The notes: generated by a model from the sequence alone, not told the origin. A DNA stretch of 64,000 nt from Heterobilharzia americana (GCA_944470555.2 OX104134.1:109796701-109860700), one strand, 5' to 3'. Positions 24,082 to 34,993 are shown, counted from the first letter of the stretch. Numbers and translations: made by a program.

Positions 24082-25353
24082 AATCATCATCAATATCAAC
24101 ATAGGACCAGGCGTTACTGCGTAACGGTTCGACTTGTCACACCTCATATCAGTACATCAAGCAGAAAGGCAGTGAGGTGAAAGATGAAGATAAGAAAATT
24201 CAGTCACAAGAAACATAAAGTACGAGAAGAGAGAAAGGAAGAATGACAAAATGGTGAGATTCGGTTTAGTGTCGTTAAGATGAGGATAATATGTGTATAC
24301 ATCTGCGCCACTGACATCGGTTCTGAACCATATCACCCAGAGTCTCCAACCACTGGTTCCTCTTGTCCCGCCGACCCCAACCACCTAGTCTGCATCGCCC
24401 CACATGGCTCAAACCAACAGTCAGAGACTTCATGCATTGGTGCCATCTTTTAGTCTGGTCACCTCGGGCCCTCTTACAGCCTGGACCTACTTCAGCCAAC
24501 ATTGTGTGACGAGGCAATCGACGACTAGGCATACGTAGTACGTATCCCAATCACCTCAGTCGATGAAGGTTCATAACCTCGTCAACTGATCTACCTCTTC
24601 TACCTAAAACTCTATACCTGACATCTACGTTACTCATGTGGTGACACCACGGAATACGGTCTATACTACGAAGGCAACGATGGTCAAACACCTGAACCAT
24701 TCTCATGTCTTCCACCTTCAATGACCATGTTTCACAGCCATACACAGCAGAACAGACCGGACTGCTGTGCAGTACACACGACCCTTAATAGACAATCGGA
24801 TATCACGGCGGCACCACATGTGGCGTAAATTGGCGAAAGCCAGTCCAGACTTCTGTATTCGTGCAGAGATTTCACCAGCCACTCAGCCAGCCACCAGGGC
24901 TGATCCTACTTCCCAGGTAAGTGAAATGGTCGACACACTCAACCACTTCACTCTCTATTGTTAGCCACGGTGGGGCACCGTTGAAGACCAATCCTGGAGC
25001 AACAAATTGCATTTGGATGGTGAGAAACGCATCCCAAACATTCTCAAATTACCACTCAAAGTGTTCAGAGGACTCTGCATCTTGTCAGCGTCTTCACTTA
25101 ACAGGACTATGTCATGTCATCTCCAGATTCTAGGTCTAACGAAAATTCTCCTGCGATTAGGTCAACGTCTGTGTAACCCGGTGACGTGAGGGAGACCTCC
25201 ATAAAAATATCTGTGGTGAAATTGAATAAGAATGGAGACAGTGGGCATCCTTGACGGACACCACTCGATGAGTATAGCTCCCTGGACATCTCACCATAGG
25301 CTCTAATACGCCTACAAGTGTTCGAGTAGAGAGCCTTTAATAAGGTGATGTAC
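24082..25353 (-). mobile_element. 5'-truncated RTE retrotransposon copy, dead RT motif
   Basis: Carries the 3' UTR (starting with a CATCATCAATATCAAC block), the C-terminal domain (YGCETWSLKVEDMR, DHRCLRSIDRIPW, then GWGRRDKRNQWLETL) and the RT region back to about TLLKALYS. The RT catalytic YADD is changed to SGDD and followed by a 4-bp duplication that shifts the frame to an immediate stop (near 25,106-25,125). It is nearly identical to the copy at 35.55-36.85 kb but has different flanks and a different 5' break. 5' truncation is normal for target-primed insertion. Confidence 0.85.
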
Positions 25354-25529
25354 TGTACTGAACCAGTAGGTTACGCAACTAAATGAAAGAAATCGGAAAA
25401 AGTTAAGCTGTGATTAACAGTTAGTCAGCACTTAATAAAGAGATGATGCAAAACGTTATGTGTAGTTATAAGGGTAAAAAAAGGTTAATTACAGTCTCTT
25501 TCTGAGTACAAAGGTTAGCTTGAAAATGC

Positions 25530-26350
25530 TTGATGGTGAGAGGGTCGGCAAACTATAATAAACATAGTGTTCTTTGTTTGTTGTTTATCTTGAAGAATTG
25601 AGAAGCAGTTATTTGATGTCTGGTTTCTATCAGGTGCCTGATGATTGTGCTGGTAAAGACCTTGCTACTTTTCCGACATAGATTTCTCAGAACTTACTGG
25701 CAAAATCGGGTAGACGCCTTTTTTCAGTTCGTCCTATGTACTTGCTTCTACAACCACGGGTGAACTGATATACACAGTTGGAGGTGACGTGTTATTAAGC
25801 GAACTGCTGTTGTAAATTGAGATCAGTCCGGTAGCAGGGAAGCTTCTTCTCAGTGCAGTTTCTATCCTTCTGTCAACTGTTTCAGATTTCTCATCACCCC
25901 TGAATGCTAGACGAAGAAAAACAGGTTTATTCTCAAAGGTCGGGTTTTTAGGTCTCTCAACAGAACTCTTTGTGATAAATTTTCTTCGGATATCCATTCT
26001 CTTTACGAGTCTTCTCAATGATAGTGAATTTTTCTTGTTTGTGTTTTGAGCATAGCGTTCTTATTTTAGTGAAGGGTGTCCTGATTAAATCACACTTATA
26101 GTTGACAGGACAGAAAATATTGCAGTGAAAGTACTGACAAATTCACCTGTCTTTTCCTGTGGATGGTTTTCTCAACTGTACCATCAAATCTCCATTTTAT
26201 GCTCAGATCCAAAAAATTTAATCCGCCCTCAATTTAGTATTCGATTGTAAAATTTATTTTTGGATGAAAGTGGTTGATGGTATGGAACAACTTTGACGCA
26301 TGACTCATATCGCAAACAATGAAATTATCATCGACATATTTGTGTTAGTG
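25530..26350 (-). mobile_element. Penelope-like element remnant
   Basis: At its upstream end (26,345) the minus strand reads HKYVDDNFIVCDMS, with the YVDD catalytic motif of Penelope-like RT. It then reads INFTIEY and, after a stop, LNFLDLSIKW. Further downstream an open stretch (26,018-25,734) includes KPVFLRLAFRGDE, IETALRRSFPATGLISIYNS and VYISSPVV, resembling the region between RT and the GIY-YIG domain. Several stops occur; non-functional. Confidence 0.65.
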
Positions 26351-27140
26351 TCATTTCCCCGATCGCAGAGTTCAGACTTGTTTGTTTGAGATGAGCCGTA
26401 AATACAACAACTAGGATAGATTTGTTATTTTATTACTAATAATATTTCATTCCAATTGTAGGCTGCTTGCAGTTGATGAAAGACTAAGAAATAAAATGAG
26501 CTCGTTTCATTCTACAAATGTCTTTGTTCTTGCTTTATTCAAAATACTACAATCTAGATACAACACAATACAACCTAGCGACTGTGAGATCAGTGCACTG
26601 AGTTATGTTCAACGCATGAGGATACTACCTGACAGATCGAACCTAGGAAACGCTCTATCCCAGTCAACATTTTTGACAGAGTATGAAATTTGCAGCCTGT
26701 AATACTTAAACAAATTTACTGTTCAAATAATATTTTCTAATAAAAGGAAACAGAATAATGTCTGTAAGAATGGCGCAATTAGCATTCAGACATAACGACT
26801 GGTTGTTGTTAGCTTTTTCGTCAAGTCAAAGGTACACTGGTAAAGACAGGTACATTGTTGCAGGGGTAAAAGTAGAAAAATTCGCCTAATTTTGGTGACA
26901 AACATTCGTTTAACTAGCACAAGAATCTGCAATTCCTGCTACTTATTTCAAGAATAGTCACACGACGTTATCGTGCCCTTACTGTCATTCACTATGATGT
27001 TTTTTCCTAATTTTACTGGAAACATGCAGTGTTGATACTTGGAAAACACCGTAAAACTGCACGAGAGTATATAACACAGTTTCACGACATATTTGAATCA
27101 TCAAAATCACTTTAAAAAGACTAATGCAGGACATACGATA
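26351..27140. other. Intron-like stretch, no recognised feature
   Basis: No coding or repeat signal recognised. Confidence 0.4.
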
Positions 27141-27144
27141 AGCA

Positions 27145-27315
27145 CTCAGCAACCTTGTGCACACTCGTGCAGTAGGCAATGAGCCACGACTGTGGTTTGA
27201 GGGCTAGTGATACTAGCTGGCTGCCTGAATCTCAGGATGTGGAGCAGGGTTTGAACCCATGATTCAATGGTTGATAGTCATCTCCCTAAACCCCTGAGCC
27301 ACAGCTCCACAAGGA
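27145..27315 (-). mobile_element. tRNA-derived SINE, second family
   Basis: On the minus strand the head has an A-box TGGCTCAGGGG (near 27,297) and a B-box-like GGGTTCAAACC (near 27,255). The body shares long blocks with 28,855-28,995 (GCACTCAGC.ACCTTGT.CACACTCGTGCAGTAG on the plus strand). No hammerhead core is present, which separates it from the other SINE family in the window. Confidence 0.65.
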
Positions 27316-28124
27316 GTAATGTAACGTGATATAACCTGCGGAAGGCTTTCAGTGCAAAGATATTAGAATAGATAACAGATTTATCGAAAGTCACTTGTCT
27401 AAACCAGTGAAATGCAGTTGTATAGTAGTATTCTTAAAGACGATCAACCTAATGGAATTCTTTTAAGCTATTTGTTCATAATACTCATCGATTTCCAGAC
27501 ACAAAAAATGAGCATTTTATACAAAAAAAAGCATACCATTTACATAAACTCTCAATTCACTGCGTTTTAGGAGTCCTCCCGAAATTAATTTACGGATAAT
27601 CAACCTTTTACAGACAGTAAATATTACTAAGCTTACCACCAGCACTTATTAACTTGCTAGTCGGTGTTTAATCGCATTCATAACTTTTTCCGATAAGGCA
27701 GGTCTAACGGTAACATCACACACCCTTTAAACAAGTCATAGCATAAGTCAGAAGGTTCATTATCTCACTTATGCTGGTTGTGACCAGATATGGTAAGCGA
27801 TAAGAGTGATGTTTCAAACGAACTCCCAACTACGAACTAACAAACTAAGCAGTATTATCATACCACTCATTAGTAGTACTTATTTACCTGAAGAAAATTC
27901 TGTTTGAATAAATTTTAAAATAATTTATCATGCTAAAAAGTTTTCAAAATCACCTTACTAATCCCAACGCAAACATAGACAGAATACAATTTTGAAGATT
28001 ATTAATCCACGAAGGATAAACAAACTGTTCTTCTAGACCACATAACCTAAACATCTGAAACCGAAGTGGAATGCTGATAGTCATAACTACTAAACAGGTG
28101 AGCAAATGCATGATATATGAATAC
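27316..28124. other. Intron-like stretch
   Basis: A short minus-strand frame near 27,650-27,710 (VTVRPALSEKVMNAIKH) could be part of an exon of the minus-strand gene, but neither its acceptor nor its phase fits the neighbours, so it is not annotated. Confidence 0.35.
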
Positions 28125-28305
28125 CTCGATATTGCCTCAAAAAATGCATATTTATGAGTGATTTTTGAATCTCAGCGACCAAATACGCAGAGTCATTGAA
28201 CAGACATTGAGTAAAACCTATGGTGACGGATGTAGTACTGGCAGATTGCCCACCTTCAGGAAACAGAAAGGGTCTTGAAACTCTGAAATACACGCAGAAA
28301 ACCGA
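28125..28305 (-). CDS. Exon of unidentified minus-strand gene
   Basis: Acceptor TTTGATATAAACAG, donor CGA G|GTATTC. Starting at TCG in phase 0 it joins the exon ending at 28,385 in frame and reads VFCVYFRVSRPFLFPEGG, then TIGFTQCLFNDSAYLVAEIQ and INMHFLRQYR. A second AG at 28,283 (GTATTTCAG) would give a different phase and an early stop. The exon ends one base into a codon, so an unseen exon is needed before the one at 23,572, which starts in phase 0. Confidence 0.6.
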
Positions 28306-28384
28306 CTGTTTATATCAAAGAACCCCAACTCCAATTCAAGTGAATGAGAGAGTAAATAAATCAAATGTTTAGAAAGGAACATAC

Positions 28385-28673
28385 CGAGTGGATCATTAAA
28401 TCTGTACAATTTTCTGAGGGTTGGTTGTTCTTAGACTCATCTTCGATACTATAATCTAATGGTGATTGTTGAATATCAATGCTTTTATTTTTGTTATACG
28501 GCGACTTCTCAGTGAGATACAGACGCAGTTCGATAGTAACAGTTGTAATAATTAGGGCAAATGATTCACCACAATTTGATTTACTGCAAAACTCTTCCAA
28601 CCATTCAAGTGACTGACAGAGGGTTGACAAAGAAGCCAAAAATTGAAGTACTATACAGAACTGTTTGTTAACA
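28385..28673 (-). CDS. Exon of unidentified minus-strand gene (96 codons)
   Basis: Acceptor CTTTTTCAG, donor TCG|GTATGT. It reads FCIVLQFLASLSTLCQSL, EWLEEFCSKSNCGESFALI, ITTVTIELRLYLTEKSPY, then a polar linker (NKSIDIQQSPLDYSIEDESK). The helical first half followed by an acidic, probably disordered segment fits a scaffold protein. Two further AGs shortly inside the exon (28,664 and 28,654) are alternative acceptors. Confidence 0.65.
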
Positions 28674-28854
28674 CTGAAAAAGCCTGAGAAATCACAGTTG
28701 AGTAGAGACGACAGGTAATTTAGTCACATTTAATTTACTAGGTAATCAATTTCATCATACAGAATAATTATTATTGAGCAGAATATGAGTAGCAATACAG
28801 AATCACCTTAGAACATTACAGCATGCACACTAGTGTGAAAATGAAAATAAACGC

Positions 28855-28995
28855 ACTCAGCCACCTTGTACACACTCGTGCAGTAGACAGTGACCCACAC
28901 CTATTGCGTGGAGGGTGCTGATACTATTTGGCTGCCCTAACCTAGATAGGTGCAGCGGGTTTCGAACCCGTGACCACTGAGCCATGGCTCGCCAG
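28855..28995 (-). mobile_element. tRNA-derived SINE, second family
   Basis: The minus-strand head has a good A-box (TGGCTCAGTGG, near 28,980) and a good B-box (GGTTCGAAACC, near 28,957), the best pol III promoter of this family in the window. The body matches 27,145-27,315 and 12,650-12,795. Confidence 0.7.
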
Positions 28996-28999
28996 TGTA

Positions 29000-29530
29000 T
29001 TATTAATTTACTACGAAATGCATATTACAGTTCTTTTGTACAATGTTTTCCACGATAAAAACAAAAACAAGACTTTATCCAAGTCGTAAATCGTGAAATT
29101 CATGGTTTACTTAATTTCATTTATTCCGAAATCATAAAGTAACATAATTTAACTAACGACTTCATCCCAACCAAATTCACTTATAATTAATATCCTTGAT
29201 TATATACAGGAATTCAAGACGTAAACAAATCCACATACTTTCACAACTCAATAAAAATAATACACTAAACCAAATAAATAACGAAGGCATTTGTTTCTCA
29301 GTGGATGGATATTCAATGAACAACAAAATAGCAGTTATCCAGTTAGGTCACCTTTTTAAACCACTGAGTTTTGGTATTCATCAAACTGATATAACACAAC
29401 TCATTATAAAGATCTATACCTCAAGATGACAATGATGATTGACTGAAATTATTATAACTGAAAATAAAAAAAACCCATAATGATTTCTTTATGTTAGCTA
29501 ATAAATACCAAGGTAAAATGATGAACTCAC
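29000..29530. other. AT-rich stretch, no recognised feature
   Basis: The plus-strand open frame at 29,196-29,429 is low in complexity (Asn/Ile/Lys-rich) and has no family resemblance. It is judged non-coding. Confidence 0.4.
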
Positions 29531-29626
29531 GTTTAGTTTTTAAACAATCAAGACAAAACAAAATTGGCTGTTTCAGCAATTCTAACACATGCTGATATTG
29601 TCGACTGATGTCAATGAGTTCATTAA
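29531..29626 (-). CDS. Possible exon of unidentified minus-strand gene
   Basis: There is a good donor (AAC|GTGAGT) after a coherent frame NELIDISRQYQHVLELLKQP, FCLDCLKTK. The acceptor is uncertain: the strong candidate CCCTAG at 29,666 introduces an in-frame TGA, so the weaker GATGAAG at 29,627 is used here. Phase with the next exon fits only if one of the internal acceptors of that exon is used. Confidence 0.4.
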
Positions 29627-29835
29627 CTTCATCATCAAGAGTAAACGATTCCAAAGTGAATCATCCTAGGGAAACAACATTCAAAAGAAAATTTGCACTT
29701 TTCTTGCGGATCGATTTGGAAAGCAATACACTCAAAGGACAGTAGCTACTAAAAAAAACATCAAGATCGTATTCTTTAAACATTTCCAAATTATCAGGTG
29801 TAATGACTTCTACGCATAGAGGTGTATCTTACTTG

Positions 29836-29885
29836 CGTAATCCCGGCGTAGTGTATCAGAACAAATAAAAAAATAAACATATCAA
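29836..29885 (+). repeat. Interspersed repeat sharing a block with 18.5 kb
   Basis: TAATCCCGGCGTAGTGTAT followed by an ACAAAT..AAATAAACA tail, as at 18,478-18,525. Confidence 0.45.
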
Positions 29886-29899
29886 GCAGTTGAGAGGTA

Positions 29900-30820
29900 A
29901 ATGCATAACTGTCATCTGAAATGAGTCTCCGCAGAATAACCACTTGAAATTGTTGTTGAACTTTGCAGCCCTTAAATACATAAAATTGTATAAACCATCA
30001 ACTTCTTAAGGAGTGACCAACTCCTGCTAAAGAAAGTGGATAAACTTGGAGTTCGCATACGACAAAGTCCTTTAAGGGCAGGGGCTAAAAAAAGGGAGCG
30101 TATTATAAACGCTTTGAGTAGAAATCTAAGATTGTTCAGCATGCGTTTCACACACCTATAAAATCTTAGATGATGTCGTAAGACAATTTTGCAACCACTC
30201 GTTGTTCAAGGCTACAAAGTGATGTGATAGACTGCATCAACCGCTTCACTTATTTCAGTGGTTGCAACAGCTAAACGAGTAGGTTGCCGACGGAATTTCA
30301 GCACGGATACGAAAAACCATCAATGAGACTGTCTGCCGAGGTATACAACTACTCATAAAAAGACCAGTGTACTGCACATCAGATAGCAGTCTCACGTAAC
30401 ACATCTGTGAGGCATGACCACTGACAGCAGAAGATATAAACAGACTACCGGCCTTCGAACACATATCTTCGTAGTATTGCGCACCTATTTTACAATTATC
30501 GCCGAGAAGCAACGCCGCGTTTCCGCAAGGAAAGCGAAATATGCGCAGATATATATTCGAAACATAGCAACCGATGTGAGCTCGAGACCTGCAGCACATA
30601 CAAAGCCACCGACTGAACCTTCACGCAGAATGTCAAACAAAAAGCATTACACTGAAATAAGTTTCGAGGTGTTGAAAAGACAAGCAACACAACACCACGA
30701 ATAATATAAACATCAGTGCAGAAGAGCAAACAGGCGATACCCGATAGCCACTTAACTGGACACAGCCAACGTCACCATCACGTTAAGAAAAACTGCAATT
30801 ATCAACGGTTGTAAGTATGC
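29900..30820. other. Unrecognised stretch with a locally higher GC block
   Basis: From about 30,260 to 30,780 the sequence is richer in G and C than its surroundings, and open frames of about 100 codons occur on both strands. No domain was recognised on either. It could be part of a mobile element not represented elsewhere in the window. Confidence 0.35.
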
Positions 30821-30829
30821 CTGCTTTCC

Positions 30830-31358
30830 ATACGTGGTTCCCTGTGGTTTGTTATTTTCGAGCTCCTGTTAGGAATCAGATAACTATGGACGCAAGAAAC
30901 TTGGACACTATATTAGTAAAACTGATTCCCCAATGTTTGTCACAGGAAGACTTCTTTACCTGCTTATAGACTGAAATGATGAGTGAGGTAGACCAGTCTG
31001 ACGGATCACAGGTTCGAAAACAGCTAGACCTATCAAGGTTTGGGTAACCAAGTAATATTATTAGCGCTCACACAATAGGTGTGGCTCACTGCCTAATCCA
31101 CGAATGTCCAAAAGGATGCTGAGTGTATTTCAATTTTTCCGACGGCACTACCTCTGATTCTCAACCACTATTTACTACCTCCGTTACTCTGCTCAGTAAT
31201 TTCCATCCTCCTACCTTAAAAACGTCTGGTGGCAAAGCATCAGGTTATGCTGCTGCAGCTTTGTATCGTTCCAGGTTTGAAACGGCTTTCTCAACTTGAA
31301 CGAGAGTTGGGTAACCAGCATCTACTTCCCATTCAGGTTAGGGATGGCTAGTGGTTGG

Positions 31359-31361
<3 letters not shown>
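30830..31361 (-). mobile_element. Old RTE copy, left piece of a nested element
   Basis: Minus-strand remains of the RT start (as in 32,830-33,200 of the intact copy), including the KAFQT and TSGGK/PDALPPDVF region. It is cut at 31,361 by the full-length RTE insertion. Its continuation is found at 35,327-35,553 and again at 36,851. A SINE fragment (31,010-31,135) interrupts it. Confidence 0.7.
31010..31137 (-). mobile_element. SINE fragment inside the old RTE copy
   Basis: Carries GGTTCGAAAAC at its left end and GTGGCTCACTGCCTA..CCACGAATG near its right end, matching the second SINE family. The pentamer GACGG occurs on both sides (31,008-31,012 and 31,141-31,145) and may be the target duplication. 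Confidence 0.5.
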
Positions 31362-31395
<34 letters not shown>

Positions 31396-31576
31396 TATCA
31401 ACATAGGACCAGGCATTACTGCGTAACGGTCCGAGTTGCCACACCTCATATCAGCACATCAAGTAAAAAGGTAGTGAGGTGAAGGATGAAGATAAGTGAA
31501 TGCAGTCAAAAGAAATATAAAGTACGAGAAGAAAGGAAAGAGGAGTGACAAAATAGTGAGATTCGGTATAGCGTTG

Positions 31577-34510
31577 TTAAGATGAGGATAATGTGTGTAT
31601 ACATCTGCGCCACTGACTTCGGTTCTGAGCCATATCACCTAGGGTCTCCAACCACTGGTTCCTCTTGTCCCGTGGACCCCAACCACCTAGTCTGCATCGT
31701 CCTACATGGCTTAAACCAACAGTCAGAGACTTCATACATTGGTGCCATGTTTTAGTCTGGCCACCTCGGGCCTTTTTCCAGCCTGAACCCACCTCAGCCA
31801 ACATTGTGTGACGAGGCAATCGGTGACTAGGCATACGTAGTACGTGTCCCAACCATCTCAGTCGATGAAGGTTCACAACCTCGTCGACTGACTTACCTCT
31901 TCTCCCTAAAACTCTACACCTAACTTCTGCATTACTCACATGGTGACACCACGGAATACGTCCTATACTACGAAGGCAACGGTGGTCAAATACCTGTAAC
32001 CTTCTCATGTCTTCCACTTTCAATGGCCATGTTTCACAGCCATACAGTAGAACAGAGCGGACTGCTGTGCAGTACACGCGACCCTTAATAGACAAACGAA
32101 TATCACGGCGGCGCCATAGGTGGCGCAAATTGGCAAAAGCCAATCGAGCCTTTTGTATCCGTGCAGAAATCTCATCGGCAACTAACCCACCGGAGTTGAT
32201 CCTACTTCCCAGGTAAGTGAAGTGGTCAACACACTCAACCACTTCACTCTCTATTGTTAACCGCGGTACCGCTGAAGACCAGTCCTGGAGCAAAAATTTG
32301 CATTTGGGTGGTGAAAATCGCATCCCAAACATTCTCAAATTCCCACTCAAAGTGTTCAGAAGACTCTGCATCTTGTCAGCGTCTTCACCTAACAGGACTA
32401 TGTCATCTGCATATTCTAGATCTAAGGAAAATTCACCTGTGGTCCGGTCAACGTCTTTGTAATTAGGTGACGAGAGGGAAACCTCCATAAGAATATCTAT
32501 GATAAAATTAAATAAGAATGGGGATAGTGGGCATCCTTGACGGACACCACTTGATGAGTATAGCTCCCTGGACAACTCACCATAGGCTCTAACATGCCCA
32601 CAAGTGTTCGAGTAGAGAGCTTTCAATAAGGTGATGTACTTACTAGGCACGCCTTTCAGTGACAGACACTGCCATAAGACTTCTCGATCAACGGAGTCAA
32701 ATGCCGCCTTCAGGTCGAGAAATACAGCTATTGTCGGGCGTCTGTAAGCATGCCTATGTTCCAGGACCTGGCGCAGTGTGAATATTTGGTCGATACATCC
32801 ACGGCCAGGTCTAAAGCCTGCCTGGTTTTCTCGGGCTTGCTGTTCCCGAGCTCCACTCAGGCGTCGGAGAATTATAGAACTTAGGATCTTAGACACTATG
32901 TTTGTCAGGCTGATTCCTCTGTGGTTATCACAAGAGGACTTCTCGCCTTTCTTGAAGACTGGGATGATCAGTGACTTAGACCAGTCGGAGGGGATCGTAT
33001 TTGATTCCCATATACTGGCTAACACTTCCGTTAGCCTGACTAAGAGAACTCTACCACCATTCTTGTATACCTCAGCAGGTAGTCCGTCTGGTCCTGCTGC
33101 CCTTCCCCGTTTCAGGCTACCTACCGCTTTCTCAACTTCTTCTAGTGTTGGGGGACCTGTCTCTATGTCCCATTCAGGGTCCGACTGGATAGCGGGCAGC
33201 GCAATGGTGGCTGGAGGCCAGTTAAACTGTTCCTCAAAGTGTTCTGCCCATCGTCCCAGTCGCCTTCCCTGCGAGTGAATCGCCGATCCGTCCTTCTCCG
33301 CTATAACCTCACTAACTGTTGTTGACCATTTCCCCCCAGTCTCCTTAATAAGTCTAAATAACTGTCTACTGTTACCGATCGCCGCTGCCTTTTCCATCTC
33401 TTTAGCCTTTGCTGCCCACCACTGTTCACGATCGTTGCGCAGACTTTTCGTCAGTTTATTTTTAAGTTGCGCTCGCTCTTCATTGTACTCAGAGCCTGCA
33501 GGGATGCATTCACGTGCATCCATTAGTTTGGAAGAAGCTGCTGATATCCACTGGCTCTTTTTAGCCATTATCTTGGAGTCGGCTACAGTCTCCAGTGCTG
33601 CTTTTACAGTAGACTGAAGATGGCACCAAGCTTCTTCTGGATGAGTGACAGTCTTTTGTTCCGATAACTGCCTAGCCAACACGGCTTTGGTGTTTTCGTT
33701 GTCCAGCAGAACTCGTAGTGGTTTTGTTGCCAAATTTTTTCTACGTCCATTGAGACGCAGGCATATACGTGCTCGGACCAACGCATGATCGCTGTCCAAA
33801 CACGTACTCCAGAAGGAGCGGCAGTCTTCCACCGATCCTCTCCAGCGATGACTAATAGCAATGTGGTCTATCTGTGTCCATCGCTGAGTCGAGCTCGGTG
33901 GACGCCAGGTCAGACAGTGCCTTTCTTTATGTCTGAAATTTGTGCTGGCTAAAAATAGGCGGTTATCTGAGCATAGTTGTAATAGGCGATCACCGTTATC
34001 TGTACGTTCAGCTGGGATTCCGAAAGTGCCACCTAAGTGCCTTTCTGCCTCACTCAGTCTACCCACCTGTGCGTTGAGGTCACCTGCAACAACCACTACG
34101 TCCGAACGTTTGGCTTTCGAGAGGAGGTTAGACAGTTTATGGTAGAACTCGTCCTTCACTTCATCCGAACTACAGTCAGTGGGTGCGTAAGCAGAGATTA
34201 CAAAGAGACAACGGCGAGTCTCACTATTCCTTTTAGTTCTCACTGTGCCGTTCAGCCTCATAGCGCAGAGGCGACTATCAACTGGGATCCAGTCTAGTAG
34301 TGAGTTTTCTGCCCTGGTGCTTAATGCTATACCTACACCTGCAAGACCACGAGAGCTAGCTATCGAATCTCCAGAAACTCGAAGGGTGAATTTTGCAGAT
34401 TCACCAGATTGGTCAGGAGAGGTCAGGTGAATAACCACACTTGGGTCCTGTATGCGTGTCTCACAAACACAGCACACATCCATGCCTCGAGTTGCTAGAG
34501 TCTTTGCCAA
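31577..34510 (-). CDS. RTE endonuclease-reverse transcriptase polyprotein
   Basis: A 977-residue open frame. APE-type endonuclease: CETRI (Glu near residue 17), VVAGDLNAQVG (near 140-150), QIDHIAIS (near 213), DSDHALVRAR (near 239). Reverse transcriptase: PDGLPAEV (near 474), NHRGISL (529), NQAGFRPGRG (562), FLDLKAAFDSVDR (597-609), SSGVRQGCPLSPFLFN (653-668) and the catalytic YADD (700-703). The C-terminal domain has YGCETW and DHRCLRSIGRIPW, as in the RTE/BovB clade. The frame stays open upstream of 34,510 to about 34,993, and the first endonuclease strand (GAFNVRTL) is encoded there, upstream of any ATG in this frame. The listed start is therefore not the true N-terminus. The protein nicks DNA and copies the element RNA at the nick. 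Confidence 0.9.
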   Translation of the reverse strand: MAKTLATRGMDVCCVCETRIQDPSVVIHLTSPDQSGESAKFTLRVSGDSIASSRGLAGVGIALSTRAENSLLDWIPVDSRLCAMRLNGTVRTKRNSETRRCLFVISAYAPTDCSSDEVKDEFYHKLSNLLSKAKRSDVVVVAGDLNAQVGRLSEAERHLGGTFGIPAERTDNGDRLLQLCSDNRLFLASTNFRHKERHCLTWRPPSSTQRWTQIDHIAISHRWRGSVEDCRSFWSTCLDSDHALVRARICLRLNGRRKNLATKPLRVLLDNENTKAVLARQLSEQKTVTHPEEAWCHLQSTVKAALETVADSKIMAKKSQWISAASSKLMDARECIPAGSEYNEERAQLKNKLTKSLRNDREQWWAAKAKEMEKAAAIGNSRQLFRLIKETGGKWSTTVSEVIAEKDGSAIHSQGRRLGRWAEHFEEQFNWPPATIALPAIQSDPEWDIETGPPTLEEVEKAVGSLKRGRAAGPDGLPAEVYKNGGRVLLVRLTEVLASIWESNTIPSDWSKSLIIPVFKKGEKSSCDNHRGISLTNIVSKILSSIILRRLSGAREQQARENQAGFRPGRGCIDQIFTLRQVLEHRHAYRRPTIAVFLDLKAAFDSVDREVLWQCLSLKGVPSKYITLLKALYSNTCGHVRAYGELSRELYSSSGVRQGCPLSPFLFNFIIDILMEVSLSSPNYKDVDRTTGEFSLDLEYADDIVLLGEDADKMQSLLNTLSGNLRMFGMRFSPPKCKFLLQDWSSAVPRLTIESEVVECVDHFTYLGSRINSGGLVADEISARIQKARLAFANLRHLWRRRDIRLSIKGRVYCTAVRSVLLYGCETWPLKVEDMRRLQVFDHRCLRSIGRIPWCHHVSNAEVRCRVLGRRGKSVDEVVNLHRLRWLGHVLRMPSHRLPRHTMLAEVGSGWKKARGGQTKTWHQCMKSLTVGLSHVGRCRLGGWGPRDKRNQWLETLGDMAQNRSQWRRCIHTLSSS

Positions 34511-34993
34511 CGAAGCCTGTTGGCCAATTTGACGGAGGGTGCGGACATTGAAGGCTCCAATATGTAATTTGGAGCGTGGTTTAAGGAGACCAGGGACACT
34601 GTTCTGTGGACTCAGATCGTTGTCGAAGGCTGCAGAGGTAGGAGAAATTGAAGATGATGCAGCATCATTAATTAAGAGACGTGAAGGAAGATTAGAAGGT
34701 AATGATGGAGGAGGAGGATAGCAGTCAGAAGAAACTTGGGTGCTGACAGAGTTGTGAGGGCGGTTGACACTTCCCGGCTGCCCACACCGTGGAAGGCTAT
34801 TTCTTCTTAAGGTACCTGAAAGAGATTTGTGTGACCGCAGAGCCCATCGGACATCTGCTTGAGGCCTGTCACACCCAGCCTTTTGAGTATGATTATTTTG
34901 AATTTTTGTATTTTTGGGGCCGGATGAGCGAAAGGAAACGACAAGTGAACCAACACCGCCGGCCCGGCAGACCGTGGGGCGTGGTGGAGTGTG
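34511..34993 (-). CDS. N-terminal open extension of the RTE polyprotein, no ATG
   Basis: In the same frame as the polyprotein the sequence is open for about 160 codons up to a TAA near 34,994. The part next to the endonuclease reads KPRSKLHIGAFNVRTLRQIG, which supplies the first strand and conserved Asn of the nuclease fold. Further upstream are LRRNSLPRCGQPGSVNRP and a Pro/Ser-rich stretch. The RRNSLP..GQPGSVN part is also seen in the plus-strand relic at 962. No in-frame ATG was found here. Translation may start at a non-AUG codon or on a spliced RNA; an acceptor-like TCTCTTTCAG lies within it at 34,816. Confidence 0.6.

Noticed and set aside
30414..30704. 96-codon plus-strand open frame in a GC-richer block, with an overlapping minus-strand frame
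   Set aside because: No domain, splice context or start context; openness on both strands is more likely compositional.
31360..31395. CAT/ATC microsatellite considered as an independent simple repeat
   Set aside because: It is the 3' terminal tail of the full-length RTE, adjacent to the target duplication.
33435..34430. Several plus-strand open frames of 60-166 codons across 31.9-34.7 kb
   Set aside because: They are antisense shadows of the RTE polyprotein; none shows family resemblance.
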